Origin: Gordionus sp. m RMFG-2023
Lineage: Eukaryota > Nematomorpha > Gordioida > Chordodea > Parachordodidae
Length of the DNA: 64,000 bases
Direction: 5' to 3'
Assembly (NCBI RefSeq): GCF_954871325.1
Contig: NC_088775.1
Coordinates: 82,995,561 to 83,059,560 of the forward strand
Below the pieces are notes generated by a model. The model did not search any database, had not been told where the DNA came from, and saw only the letters and a program-made list of their open reading frames with translations. Position numbers and translations under genes: made by a program. Below are positions 15,101-30,100 of this stretch, piece by piece (the stretch's first letter is position 1; each line of letters starts with the position of its first letter).

Positions 15101-18100
15101 CTAATAATATTACGAAGTTTAGAAACCCATTAATCAAGCTACGATTAGTGTTGTCAAACGGCTCGACTTCGCGGATTTTAAATTAAGATTTTTACCTAAA
15201 TAAGATTACGCAAGTCTCATGTTTACGCTAATTCTCCATGCTGGGGTAATATTTTTTGTGGGCTAACCGTTTTTAAAAATTGAGCCGTTTAACATCATCA
15301 CTAGCTACGATGTTTAATTATTTCTCATCCACCTTTTCTTTCATTTTTGCACAAAAAAAGAAGAAAATATAGAGGTCATTTAGACATTTAAACATTTTTT
15401 AAAAAAAATTTATACTAGGAGGCGTGCATGCAAGAAAATATAATTAGCATTTGTTTGGAACAGCTGACTGATGCCCAAATAGACAACAAATCGGACTCTA
15501 CTCTTGTAAAATCATTTCGCAATCCAAATGCAGGTTCCATGCATTTATATTTAATGATTCTGCCAATATATGCCCCCCCCCCCCACATTTTTCTTGAAAT
15601 AAACTTGTCCTAAAGTATATAGATGTTTTATAGGATTATTCGGAAACGAAACTGTTATTAGAAGCGGGACCCCCCCCCCCCTTTCCTCGGTTAAATTGTA
15701 CAAAATCCATAATGGCTACCATATGCGCTGCTCCACATGAATTATTAATTTGTTTTCTCTGGGGTGGGGGGAGGAGGTTAACATGCATCTAATATCAAAT
15801 TCGTTTGCAAGTTAATATTGTATACTCTTTTATAATTTAACACCCAATACAAAAAAACAACAATAAATTCTATTAAGCTCCCCCATCCCTCCTAACAGGC
15901 CGTAAAAGACGTTTGTTCCGTCTATGGCTTGTAATATGTCTAAGTTGCGTTTGGCGTCGGTTCGAACCCGCCAGGTGGAGAGCCGTGAGGGATTCTGCCC
16001 TAGAAAAACTTAAGCCTCTTATCATAAAATCTCGTTTTTCCATCGATGTCGCAGTAAAAAACACGCAACCCAGCATTAATACTTCTTACCCCCTGGACCC
16101 CATTTCAGCTTCGTCCAACGACCTACGAAATACAAATTCAACCACGAAAAAGGCCATAAATACCGATGGCAATTTATTGAATACCACAAATCTTATAAAT
16201 TCTTTTAACCCACTAAACCCCCTGGTGTCACTGTTCAGGAGTACAGAGAGTTCGGAAAATGACTCTCCTGTAACCGCCATTGATAGTAAAAGATCGATAG
16301 GAAGTGACGATAAAGGCAATTATGAATACGTTAGTCAATCAAATATGTATAGCGATGGCCCCGAGATTAGGGTAGCAGCTGTACTCGCATTAGGTTTATA
16401 TTTATTTAAAAAAAATTTAATTAATATCTAAATTCAAATATCTTGCAATTTATTTAATTTTGTTTGTGATTTTATCATTAAACTTTTTCCTGATTATTAT
16501 AGCAATATTAACTAGTTGCTCCAAATTTGTTCCGAGATGAAGCGAGAATTGTGGAATTTGTGCAACGAATTTTGAATCTAGTACAACTAAATTCTTGCCT
16601 TAATTTATTCTGAGCCCCCTATACTCCTCTTAAATCAATGACGCTAAGTCCCCACCCTGATGACTAAAATATAGAAATGATTTAATTATAAAAGGATTTT
16701 GACTAAGATGTCCAAATAAGTCTCCTGTACTTTAAAAGACATCGTAGCACCCCCCCCCCCTCCCAACTATCTTAGAGGTCTCAGCTAATATAAAAAAGCA
16801 ACAATATATTTTTATTTGAATTATTCATTTACATATATATTAAAATTCGAAAAAAAATGTAAACATTTTACATTTGAAAGGCAATTTAATATCCGGGTCT
16901 AGTGTGCATAGCGATCATTCGGTCAGTGTTGATCATTCTATTGCCAGAGATTTATTTAGCGATTCTGCCAATGGATTATTGATTCCAATTGCTTCGATCA
17001 AAGGTTTATATTCTTCTTTTGAATGAATGAAAATTTATAGGCCGGGCATACCGTGACTAAGAAAAACTCATACCAATTTTTTTTTATGAATAATGTTTAA
17101 AACAGATTTTGAATGTGATCTTTAAATATTTTTTTTGTAAAGGCTGTATCCTAAATATATTTTAAAAAACTTCGAAATTTATAAATTTTCGAAATTAATA
17201 GAATTATGAAACATGTCTAAAATCTTCCATTAAGTTTTTTTTAAAGTTTTGTATTCAGAATGCTTGATATGAATCGATTATTAATTACTTATTATTGTAT
17301 CAATATTTAGTACCAGCCTCAATTTTCTTATAAATAAATATAAGAATTTATAAGTTGCCAATTAAAAGTTGGATAACCTGAAATAATAGTTTTTAAGGAC
17401 TCAAATTTAAAAAACAATAGTTTTCAATTGCATAATAACAACTTTTATGTAGAAATGCAATATAAATATTATTAAATAATATCATTTATTATTATATTTG
17501 AGTTGTATCATAAAACTGTAATAAAACAATATAAAATAATACAAAAATATTGATAATTAAAATAAATGAAGCTAAATTTTCACATAATTTAGTTTTAAAA
17601 TTAAAGATTTCTTCTATTGGCATGTTGTTTGTTTTATTTAAATAAGATGCATGAAACCCCATAAGTACGCTGTAGCATTAAGCTTATCTGTTCTATTTGG
17701 ATTTAGTGTATCTATTTTTTTTAAAAAATTATTTATTTTAATATATATGTACTCTATATGGAAAATTATTTTGATTTTTTTTCCGGCTTCCACCAAAATA
17801 AGAGGGTTCAAAGAAGGCACACTTGCGTAATCACAGAATTTGCCCGATTTCTATGAGATTGTTGCATGAGAATATATGGTCTTATAAGGCATCATTTGAT
17901 TGGAAATATGAGAGTTCGTGTCTCCCTTGCCCATATATAGGCAGTTGAGGCGCACTCTTCAAATATAAAAATAAATGCTGAAGAGTATTCCCAATATTTT
18001 GACTCTAACTCAGTTTTTTTCCAACCAAAAGCCCCAACAATTATCCTGCGACAAAGTACTTAATTTTCCAAAAAATTGAATTATAATCTATTTAGGTGCT

Positions 18101-21100
18101 ACTGGGATCGCTGTGCGTGATGGCAATTATCTGGTTCGAAAGGTTTAATACTGTATTATATTATATAAAGATACCTTGTTTTAGGTGTTTTCAATAAAAT
18201 TCTTCTGAATTTCTCTTCACATTTCCGAATAAAATTCTTAATGGGGTTCTATTCGGAAATGGTTAGGACACTCTTATTTTGATTGATTTATACTAGTGCT
18301 GTTTAAATGTTCTCATTTTATTTTTGATAATTAAAATTATAAATTAAGGGTAAATAATCGTTTTGCTTATCTTTTTTTTTTAATATTCGCAATGGAATTA
18401 ATTATCCTATGTATTACATTAAAAGTTTATTGAAAAATTTTCACTTGTTATATTAATAATAGATATTTTATTATTATTATTCTTTAAAATTATTTTTAAT
18501 AATCCTATCAAATGACTCTTAATAATTGTTGGTGATTGATGTATATAGCTTATAATTATATATATATCTCAATTAGTGTTGTTCGATTTGCCTTGATTTT
18601 TAAAAACGCCTAACTCAGTATTTTATTTAGTAAAATATTATGCAAGCTTGAAAATTTTTCTCATAGATGGCACGCTAGACATCTATCAGCTTCTCGAAGC
18701 TTAGGCAATAGTTTCTGTATAAAATATTGAGTTTTTAGCCGTTTTTCAAAATCGACTCTAAACAAGTCGTTTAACAACAATACTCTCACCATTCCTTGTT
18801 AAAAATAACCTAACCATTCATTTCAAAAAATAATTGATAAAAATTCTCACATCTCTATTAAATAAAAAATTTTTGAAGCCTTGTTAAATATATCTTGGCT
18901 CTGAGATCGTTGAAGCTTATTGATATCTTCATTTAAGAAAGGTCAAGTAAATAAAACTTTGCAAATATTAATTAACATAGCAATTTAAAATAATTTCAAA
19001 GCAAAAATAATATTTAAAAAAAACATACCAAACAGTGTTTGAAAAACATAGCAAACATATGGAAAACTGGAAACTAGCAAAAATATAATACAGTATCTTA
19101 ATCAATAAACATGACATTTCTATAATATTTCCAATAGCAATGGCAATCCAATAAAATACCTTAAAATTATAATAAAAAAGGCACAATTATAAAACAAAGT
19201 ATAAATCCATTATTATATTTATTAATATTTTGTTTTAAAAGAAAATGCTATTCAGAATCAAATAAAAAATAGAACATCTAGGCAGCAAATTAGTTAGGCG
19301 TGACGTGATAAAAAAATAAATTTTCTAAATTGTCATTTTTTACATATACACATGGTGATGTAAACACAAATGTAACGTCTTTATTTTTCGTAACTGTCGA
19401 AAAATGAATCATCGTTACTTTTATGGCACTTTAAATATTAAACTGAAGTAACTAAATACGATTAAATTTGAAAAGGAACTCGTAGTAGCAATTCAAAATC
19501 TGATCCACTCTTACGAAAACCATTTTATTTCCCTGACCTCCAAACTCTTGGAGGAAGAAACCAAGAAAATCGAGACTTCCGCCGAAGATGCTCATTATTT
19601 AACCGGTTAATAAAATAATATCGATTTTAAATGAGGATTGACATTTTTTGTTTATAGATACGTGATATTTTGAACATTGTTTGCTGGATTTGGATTTTAG
19701 ATAATATTTATTTAATTAAAACTCCTGTATATAAGAAATAATATGTAAATTGACCGATTAAATTTAATCGTCATTTTTGAAGGAATAGAGAAAGCTAGGA
19801 TAATTAGAGTAGCGCTTAAGTGTATCCTCTTGAATTTCCACGTTTAGACCTCATTTATAGTAAGCACGTTTTGTTCAAACGGTGTGGTGCAGAATAATTT
19901 TAAAATTTACGTCCGCAACATATGTTTTTCAAATTTTATCATAGCGTTTTCATCACTATATTTATAAATTATACCTATTTACTGGCTTGATTTTGTAAAT
20001 AACTCAGCGTTAAATACCACACCGCTGAACAAAACGCGTTTACTATAAATGAGACGTCAGTTATAAAACAACGATAGTATTTTTAATAGTAAAATATTTT
20101 ATAATATATGCCCTATAAAAATAACCACCTAGGGAAAGTTAATAATTTAGCACACATTCATTTTATTACATTAAGCATCTGTTTTTTTACCATTGTAAAT
20201 AAACTATTGTTAAACATAAATTGGATGGGCTAAATAATATATCTTATTAAGCAACATAATTATCAACATTCAATATTTGCCCAATTTAGTCTGATGTTAA
20301 TATATTATAAATTAAAAATTCTATCACAATGTTTAATTATTTTTAACTAATTTTTATTTTTATATATTTCAAGATTTCCGATAATTTTTGTCAATTTTTT
20401 TTAAATATATGAAAAAGCGATATAAATATAAATTGAGGGTAGGAAAAGACATCTGAAAGCCACTGTGTAAGACCACACGTGCTAGAATACATTTCCGATT
20501 ATAACGGAAATTTTTAAATTTAAAAATCTATCGGGAAATTATTAAATTTTTTTTTTTATAAATGCACCCATTTTGAGTATTTTTCCCATCGGTTTGTATC
20601 GAGTTATAAACATTTTCCTTATTGTAAATATAATATTTTTGAAAAAGAACGTCTAAATAGATATTATTCAAAAATTTTTTTATCTAAGCCTCGAGATTTC
20701 GCATATAGATCACAGAAAGGTTTGCCCCTCTTTCCAAATCTCGAGGCTTACCCTAAGTTTGCAGTTTAAGCGCGAATTCACGGCGAAGTATACAAAAACG
20801 AATGTCATATTTTCGTTTACTTCACCGCGAATTCGTAACTATGAATGCAGGATTGGGTTATATTTTTTTTGGCTAGAATCCTTTAAAAAAACACCGAAAT
20901 CGAGGTTTTTGACAAAACGCTTTTGCAAATATTGGAATTTTAGAACTTTTTTTCTTCTTCAGATACATCATCGAAAATCCCGTCTATGAACAAGGCTTTT
21001 TCAAGGTTAGCTTTTATTTTAAATAAACATACTTTAACAAACTTTTTTTTTGAAACTATGCTTTTAAATGATCATCATTTTGCTTAGTACTTGTGATCTT

Positions 21101-24100
21101 AGGCTAAAAAAATTATTTTGAGATCTGGTGTAATTCATTCCTTATTGCCTATTACAACATATCGTCACACGAGTACAGGAGAGCATTTTTAAAGATTAAG
21201 TTCTTATTATTTTTAATATGACGGTATAATCTTATATTGACCATATATGATTTAGCATCTTTTGAAATATTTATGATTTTTTTTGTATAAATAAGATTAG
21301 TATATATAAAAGATTGATTTAGGTTTTTTAAAAAAAGTCATTTTTAAAAAGGAGTGAATATGGAATAATCTATTCTTCAGACGACGATTTGCATTATCTT
21401 AATGACTGTTTAATTTAAAAAAAGTTAAAATTAATCATAGAGAATTTTTATTTTAAAGAATCAATATTTAAGTTATTAGCCAACAACTAACCAAATCATC
21501 ATTGCTTTAACATGAATATTTTATTAAAGCATTATAAAATATTAGAATGATTTTGACTATAACTTGTACACTAGATTGAGTGGCATTAAGGTAACAACAA
21601 AAAATATAGACGAAAAATTACAGAAGATATGTATGATTCCTCATTCTAATTAAGTTAGCCTTGACCAGAAGGAGATTTAATTATTTAAAAAATTGGTTGG
21701 TTAAATTTATCTTAGCTTTATAAATTTTTAATAATATATAACTTATGATTCTAATAAAAACTTATTCTAATCGAGGTTTGATGTGAATTGGGGGTCTATT
21801 CAAAAGTTAATACAATTAATTTTCTTTGATAGAAGGAAAGAAAAGTCGAATGATTTATGATTCGTATTTGTATGAATGATTAAAATTTGCTATTCTTATT
21901 CGATTGGTATGTTTTCGAATAGTAGATTTTAATTCTTTTAAAGATTAGAATGCGAACAATTTATTTACTATTCGATTCAAATTCGATTTTTGAATAGGCC
22001 TAACGGATATTATTATCTATTGTTTACGTTTCTTCTCATACTCAGTGCAATCACAGGTTTAAATCTGGTAGTGTTGTTAATCGGCTTGACTATTTAAAAA
22101 AAAGGCAAATTCAGTATTTTATTCAGAAAAATATTAAGACTCGAGATTTCGTTATTAGATATTCAAACCCTTTGTGATCTATGATAATCTACAAGCTTTT
22201 GTGTAATATTTTTATGGATAAAAAATCGAGTTAGCCGTTTTTAAAAACAGGCTCAAATCGTACCGTTTAACAACCACAATATGGTTCAACGGATTTTAAT
22301 TAACATTTTCATTTTTTTTTTCAAATAATTTTTTTTTGAAATGATTGACGTCTAAAGTTCTACTATGACCCTAAACAATATAAGCGGTTTAACTGACAGC
22401 GCACCTTCCTTAGTATCCTCCTCCACCAATGTTTACTACCTAATCTGGAAAACGTTATTAACACTTTCCGCCGATCCCCACGTGGACGTTGCTCAAAGCG
22501 CTAAAATATTGATTTCCAACCTTAAGAGAAGAGTAAGTTAATTATTTCATAATATATATATTTTTTAAAAAAATATAATTATTTGATTAATTTAAAATCC
22601 TGATAAAATAATAATTTTGACCCTTTTACTATCTATCCTTATTAGAATATTTTTTTCCTATTAACCTTGTTAAGGTTGTGTCCTTAATATATTATGGACA
22701 CCTCAAAACTTTGGTAACTTTATAAAATTTGAAACATGCCCAAAATCTTCCATTAAATTTTTTTAAAAAGGTCTTGTAAATTTTATACTTCCATTTAATT
22801 TATATATTTTTTCTATTTTGATTAATATAACTGCCCATTTCTTATTATAATTTGAAAAGTATAAATTCATAATCCTTACATTTTTCCATAAAAATGTAAC
22901 AACTTTATAAACTTTGAGCTAATTATTAAATTTTTATAATATCTCGAACTTTAAAAAGTTAATAAACTTTCGTAAATTAGAAAAAATTTAGGCCACTATT
23001 TCATTTTGACATTAAAAATAGCCAATTTCTCCTATTTCATTAAAGTTACGAAAGTTTATAAATTAATTATTGTGATGTCTGGGGTCATTTTTGTATGGAC
23101 TTTTAATATTGTTGCTTAATTTTCATTTGTACGCTAATTTTAAGAGTTAATTATATTTTTGTTGCCATCGATAAACTATTATTTTTATCATTATTTTATA
23201 AGATATGATATATATTGAAGAAAAGAAACAAAATATAATCATTAGCCTCATTTTTTTTAAAGAGAAACGAAATTATTTCTTTAGTTAATTCATTTTCAAA
23301 TAAAATAAAGAAGATAAAAAATTTAAAATAATTACAAATTAAACTAAGAATAATGCTGGAAAAACTATAAAACTGAAAACCCTCAAAGTCTTAGCAAAAA
23401 TCACTCTAAAAAAACCCCCGAAAACCAAACTTTTTAAAAAATTATATTTTTGATTTTGTACATCCTAAGTTAGCCTTTTCTAAACCCGACTCGGGGTAAA
23501 AAATTTATTTTCCTGACTCAATTTAAAATAAAAAATTTCATCATTTGTTTTGAGCAGAAAATGAAAATAAGAATCGGCAGTGAAAGATAATGAAAAATTA
23601 TAAGATTTTCCAGCTGATGTAATTTAAATTTATTGGCCCGGCCCTGGTTTTGACAAGTAACTTATATTTAACGCCTGGCCCAGGTTTGAAAAAATTTTTA
23701 TTGTAAAAAAAATTTATAGTGAAGTTAGAACCTTATTATAAATAAAGTAACTTAATACTGACATGTGTTTTTTACTTAAAAGATTTTGACACAATTTTTT
23801 TAAAATTGATTGATTTATTTGCCCCTCCTCTCTTTCAAATTTAAATTAACTAGGTCTCTCTCTTGAATTCCGCCAAACGAGAAACGTCGAAAACATTGGA
23901 AAAACATGGTTCCTCCGGATTTTTAGCCTCCCTTACAAAAAGCGACGAAAAAATGAAGTTTACTTATGAATGATTATTATACTAAAATATGAATAGTAAT
24001 TAGTAATGTTAAAATAAATGTACATTTTTTTGAAAAATTAACTGTAATTTGTCACCTTTTTAAGAATGTAACTTATAACGATAAGGAGTTACTTTTAAAA

Positions 24101-27100
24101 AATAACTTTTAACAACCCTTGTAATAAATATTATCAGTCCAAATTTATTTAACTTTTAAAAAAATTAAAATTCTTGTATCTTTAAATACAAGATACTTTT
24201 TTTAATAAACCAACAAAAATATGTTTATATTTTCTTAATTTATTTAAAATTTCAATTACAAAAATTATTCATTTATTCCAAATATTTTATTCATATAAAT
24301 TTAATTTATAAAAAAAAACATTTTTATATTTTAATTTAAGAAAAAAACGAATGAATATATCATATTTTTAAGAAAAATTATCATTTATAAAAATAATGAT
24401 GTATTTTTATTCAACCAATCACGTTGCAACATTAACGTGATTGACAATCTTAATAAAATGCACAAATCTTGTACACATTTGTTCCTTTTTTGAAATTTCT
24501 TTATTCGCATTTTTTTAAATAAAATTTGCCCATTCCTAATTGTAATGAGCTCATATATTTTTTTTGCCAGGTAAATGACTTATTAAAGATTTATATCAAT
24601 TTTTGCCAGAATAAATTTTTACTGATATTACGATTTACTTAGATGCGCCGTTTAACGAATAAGCTCACAAACTTCCTTTTTTTTATTTAAAAAATTCATA
24701 TCATATAATACCCTCTCTCCCCTTCCCCACCATTTTAAGCCCACAAACGTATTCAACCTCTCCTCACTCTGCTATCCTTATATCTAATGGGGGACCTGCC
24801 TCCAACTTAAATCTACCGATCACTCCTACTTCGACCCCGATCTCATCGTCTCCCACCACGTCTAACGCCCCCCTCATAAATGTTGGATCGCCTGATATAA
24901 CTTACAGTTTTTCGCGGTCCAGAAAAATTTTCGATAAAGGACCATCTTTGGTATGTTTTTTTTTAAAAATTATGGAAGCGAACACGTGGTCTGTTAATTT
25001 ATATATATATAGATGATGGTAAGAGTCGGTTAGAATTTGCCCTCCAATATAATTTTCTACAAATAAAATGGCCGGCGATGTTTTTGAAGACCACATGGCA
25101 TAGTTTTTAATAAAAACATTGAAGTTAGGATATCATACATTCCTTAATATTAACTTTATTTGTGAATCTTGGCTTATTCCGGTTACTACTTTTTTGGAAA
25201 ATTTTCCCAACCCCATATGACTAATAAAAAAAACATTTATTGCTAACTGACTCATGCCAAAAATAAAAAATACTTAGGGTTATGATGTTCAAACACATGA
25301 TTGCTTTATTATTATGGCTGGAGATGTCTTGTAAAAATAAGAAGTAGCTAATGTAAGTAAATAGACTCTTTCAATTGGGAAATAAAGGAAAAATGTGTTT
25401 GGATTTTAATAATTTTTTTTACAACTTTAGGTTTTAAATAATCTTGCATTAAAAAACGTTTATATTAGATAACACAGGACACTTACGAAGAATTGATTAA
25501 CGAATCTGACTCGGCGATAGATATAACAAACAAATCTAATTATCAAAGAGTTTTTAGCGTTTTTGTTTCCGATTGTTGCAAAAGTTTTTGGAAACAAGTC
25601 GATGTGGTAAGTGAATATATACAATTATTTATGTTTACATACCCTTATGTCCATGTAGCTAGGATTTACCAATAGGGTATGGATCCCTCCCTGAGTGGAT
25701 CTATATTTTGATCCATATATTCCGTCACCTTTAGTTATTTTAAATCACCTCGATTTAAAAAAACGGCTAGATTAAGGTTTAACTCAATAAAATATTACCT
25801 TAAGGCCTCGAAATTTCTTCAAATAAAAAATGGAAATGTCTAACAATAATCCTATAAAATTGATCAAATGGGAGTTGAGAATCATGTTATAATCAACGTG
25901 ATGCTTTGTAATATAAGCATTTTGTAAAGGCTACCTTTCATCTCCAACTTGTTTAGATATAACTTGTCGCCAATAATATAAACATGACTTTTATAACATC
26001 GATATGAGAATACTAAATCAGCATATGCATTCACAGTTCGCTAATTCTGAATTCAGGGTAAGCCTAGATTATTTGACGCTGGCTCGGACTAGATTTTTTT
26101 ATTATTAATTTTTTTGTAAACGATTTCTTTAGCTAAATCCTCAAAAAGAAAAATTTCCTCAAGAATTTGAAAGGGCAGCTCGATCCCTAAAATACGCAGC
26201 CAACAATCAATTTATCAACGAGGCCAAAAAAATTTACCCCACCAGGAAAACCGGAACTTCCTCTACTTTTATCAAGGAGAATAGTAATTAAACTTAGTTT
26301 TTAAAAAAATATAATTGTTAGCATTTTTGTTGACCTCCTTGTGACCAAAATCATAAAAGTTTAAAACTTTCCTAAATATGAGATAATGTTTAAATAAACC
26401 TGAAAAATTATCACTGTTGGAAATTAAGTCAGGGTCGCCATATTATTTTTCAGGAATTTACTCTTTTCATTTTCAAAAAAAAAAATTATTTGTCTTTGAA
26501 AATGAATTTATTATATTGGAGTTAGAGGTTCTTGGAATGATTATGACCAGAATCATGAAAAACACCCCCTAAGATATATGAGTGAGTGTTTAAATAAAAC
26601 CTGAAACAATCATCATATTTTGTCAGAATTTAAGTCAGGGTCGCCTTATTAATCTTAGGAATTTACTCTTCCCCATTATTGGATAGGATTTAGAGGGTCT
26701 TGTAATGATTTCAATCACAATATCAAAGTATTATTTTTCTTACCATTTCCATTATTATTATTTTTATGTGGCTATTTGCGGATACGTGAATATAACTAAG
26801 CGATGCCAAAATTCGAAATAGAATCCTCATTGCCTAAATTTGCCTCTCGCCCCACTTGCCTTAGATTTTTTCCGTTCCACCCTTTGATCGCCGTGGCCGA
26901 TACGGCTAACAATGTCAAGTATGCGAATGTTTACACTAATAATATCGTCAACCATTTTTTTTTAAATTCAGTTTTGTAAGGGGTATAGATTGGTAATTAC
27001 TATATTTTTTGGCCGTTTAAGCCTTTTTGTAGCCGGCTTAACCAAGTTTTTAGCCGAAAACTATCATTTTAATCCTGGGGTTTTTTTTACAAAGATAGCA

Positions 27101-30100
27101 GCTCAAATTTGAAAGAAACTAATATAAATTAAAACACCTTAATATTAACGGATTTTCCCCGGCAGAGACCGAATTATCCGACATTTAGCTATTACCCAAC
27201 TGAGGGGCACTTTTAAAAAAAATACCTAAAATTAATAACGAGACAAAACCGAAATCCATATTTAAAAAAAATGGGATTTAGAGTAGAGGTCTGCAATGGG
27301 CTGGCTATAGTCCACAAGCCCGTCCCTCATATTTAAAATTTTTTTAACCGCTCATAGTTTTTAAACTTAAGCCTAAAATTCTTTACACGTTCGCCCATTA
27401 TTTATAAAAAAAATTTTAACCCATGCCACCCATATAAAATTTAAATAAGTCCTTCTTTCAATTTTTTTAATCATCTAATAATAAAAATGATTTAGTTTCA
27501 GCGCTACATCCCTACAAAGAAGTTTTATAATTTAGGAAGTTGCTATATTAAGCATAAAAAAGTTTCAATTTAAATTACGGAGGAATTTATTGGATCTAAT
27601 TAAATATATTTATATAATAATATAAATTAATATTTATTGATACTAAAAACCTCCCAGCAATGCGCACTGGTTGCTGGAATTGTCAATATTTTTCTAGCTA
27701 ATCTAGATAAATCTTTTTCTTGTTGTTTTCATCAAAGTAAGTTATCCTTTTGAATCCTCTACTCAAGTTAGATATTCAAATAAAAAGTGAAACCATTAAT
27801 AATAAATAAAAAAAAGTAATTTAAATTAATTGTTTAAAAATTAAAACTTAAAAAATAAAAGTGTGAAATCCAAAAATCGTGTTAAAACCAAGAAATATAA
27901 TCCTATTATAAACTAAAATAAGAAGCCTAGATCTTGTTAAATGATACAAAAACTCGTTACTTTAAGATTTGTTAGGTATTGCTCACCTCTGTAACAGCTA
28001 CACCTTCCTATCTGTGTTTAATTTTAACGTGGATGCTATCTATTTCAAACATTTCATTTATAATTTATTAATCTTTAATTAAATTCTCTTTGCTTTAGGG
28101 GAAACGGGTAAGATCAGATTTTCATCCACGTTGATGTTATTTTCTTCCTTTTAAATTAATAATTATATTAATCTTTTATAAAATTTAAAAAAAATGCTCT
28201 AGTATGTGGAACACGGATAATCAACAGATGATGTGCGGTTTCGTGAATTGCAGCTTGGACACCAAAATTACTTGCATGGAAATTCTTAACGATTTCGATA
28301 TATACCCTTTACTGTGCGTGGGATCTAGTATATGCACACTTTATTATAATTATACTCTGAAAAATGTTGGAAAGTTCTGTTATTTGGGTGACAAGTTAAA
28401 AGCAGATAAAGGTGTTGATTAACTGTTGTTGCAACGGTAAGATATGCATAGAATAAGTTTCGAGAGATGTCTTCTATTCTAACAAATAGGAACGTATCTG
28501 AAGCTGAAAGAAAACGTCTATTTAAACTGTGTGAGAAACTGTATAATATACGGCTATGAAACGTGGGTAATGAAAGCGGTTCATGAAACTAAATGAAAGA
28601 ACGAGGATAAGAATGGTCAGATAGATATGTGTAGGGTAGGGTGTCTGTGAGAGAGAGAAAAACCAGCAACGAATTGCGGGAAAGAATTGGTATAGAAGCG
28701 ATTAGAATTATGATGAGAAGAAATAGTCTGAGATGATTTGGGCACGTTAAAAAAGATGGTTGGATTAAGAGATGTACTTCTTTGAAAGTAACGTGATCAA
28801 TGCCTCGAGAAGGATAACAAAGATGTGGATGAAGGGATAACGGGTGTCAGGAAAACAATGGATCTTCAATTAGTAACGCTCAAGATCGTAAAAAGTTTAG
28901 AAAATGGATCTGAGGGAAAGATGGCTTACCCGGGTAACCCAGGAAAACTGCTAATAAACGATTAAGAAGATAATTAATAGAAATATGTAACTATACAATT
29001 TTTTTACTCTTAAATTTTTTTTTAATTACCGAGCTTATAAAAATTGAATTAATTTTAAAAACTTAAATGGAACGATTTAGCATCACTAAATCTTATATTT
29101 TTAATTTGTTATTATTGAAATTTACCTTCAAATAGAAATGCTATGAGTATTGTTTTAGTGCCAAGTCAGGTCATATTTTACTGAAATTTAAGGATATTAT
29201 ACTAATTCTCTCATATAATTAATAATAATAAAAAAAGTTTAATTAATCATTTTTAATCTATCATTTTTTTTTATTTTAAATAGTATTCAAATTTATAATC
29301 TAAACAAGATGGATAAAAAAATTATCCTCTAGATATGGCCAGTTCCTCTTAAAAAAATAATCGGTAGACAAATAAAATACTTTTTAGCTAAATCTCGAGC
29401 TTTAGGCATTTTTCTCGCTAAAATACGGAATTTGCCCTTTTTAAAAATCAACTGAATTGATTTTGCATCACATTTTATCATTAAAATATTTAAAAGTTCC
29501 AGCTGTTTTTAGCTCAAGTCTGTCTCTAAAAAGAGGACCATTTCTACATACTGGTCCATTAGAATCATTTCTGTATCTTCGGCAAAAGTTCTATTTAGGA
29601 TATCCGGCATTGAAGATTAGATTCATTATTTATTATAGATATTATTTTACCAACGTTTCTGATTTGGTACCAACAATACCCGTCATTGTTCGACACAATT
29701 TTATCTTTGAATATACTTTTGAAATTTACATTTAAGGATTTTATGATTGAAATTTGTATATCTTTAAATGATATTTTTTCACTTTTTGGTAAATTATATT
29801 GTAAATAATTTTTCGGGTTTCTTCATTTATCATAGTAATTGGTCACTGATTAAATGCTTATTACAGTTTTTTACAATGTATCTAATCTCTTAAGAATTTT
29901 TCTTAATAGAGCAGTAGCCAAATGAGTAGATTAAATATATGAGTGACTATACTAATTAGTTTTCCTTATGTTAATCATGTTTTATGTTATCCATAATTAA
30001 CGCTTGTAACCTTGTTTCTTATATTTGTAAAATGTTTAAAATTCATATTAATATGAATAATTTTTTGACATATCTCAATTAAAAAGGTGATGGTTCGATT

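Noticed and set aside
15873-16319. Minus-strand open frames of 67 and 77 codons
   Set aside because: Antisense shadows of Raptor exon 16, whose plus frame matches the family.
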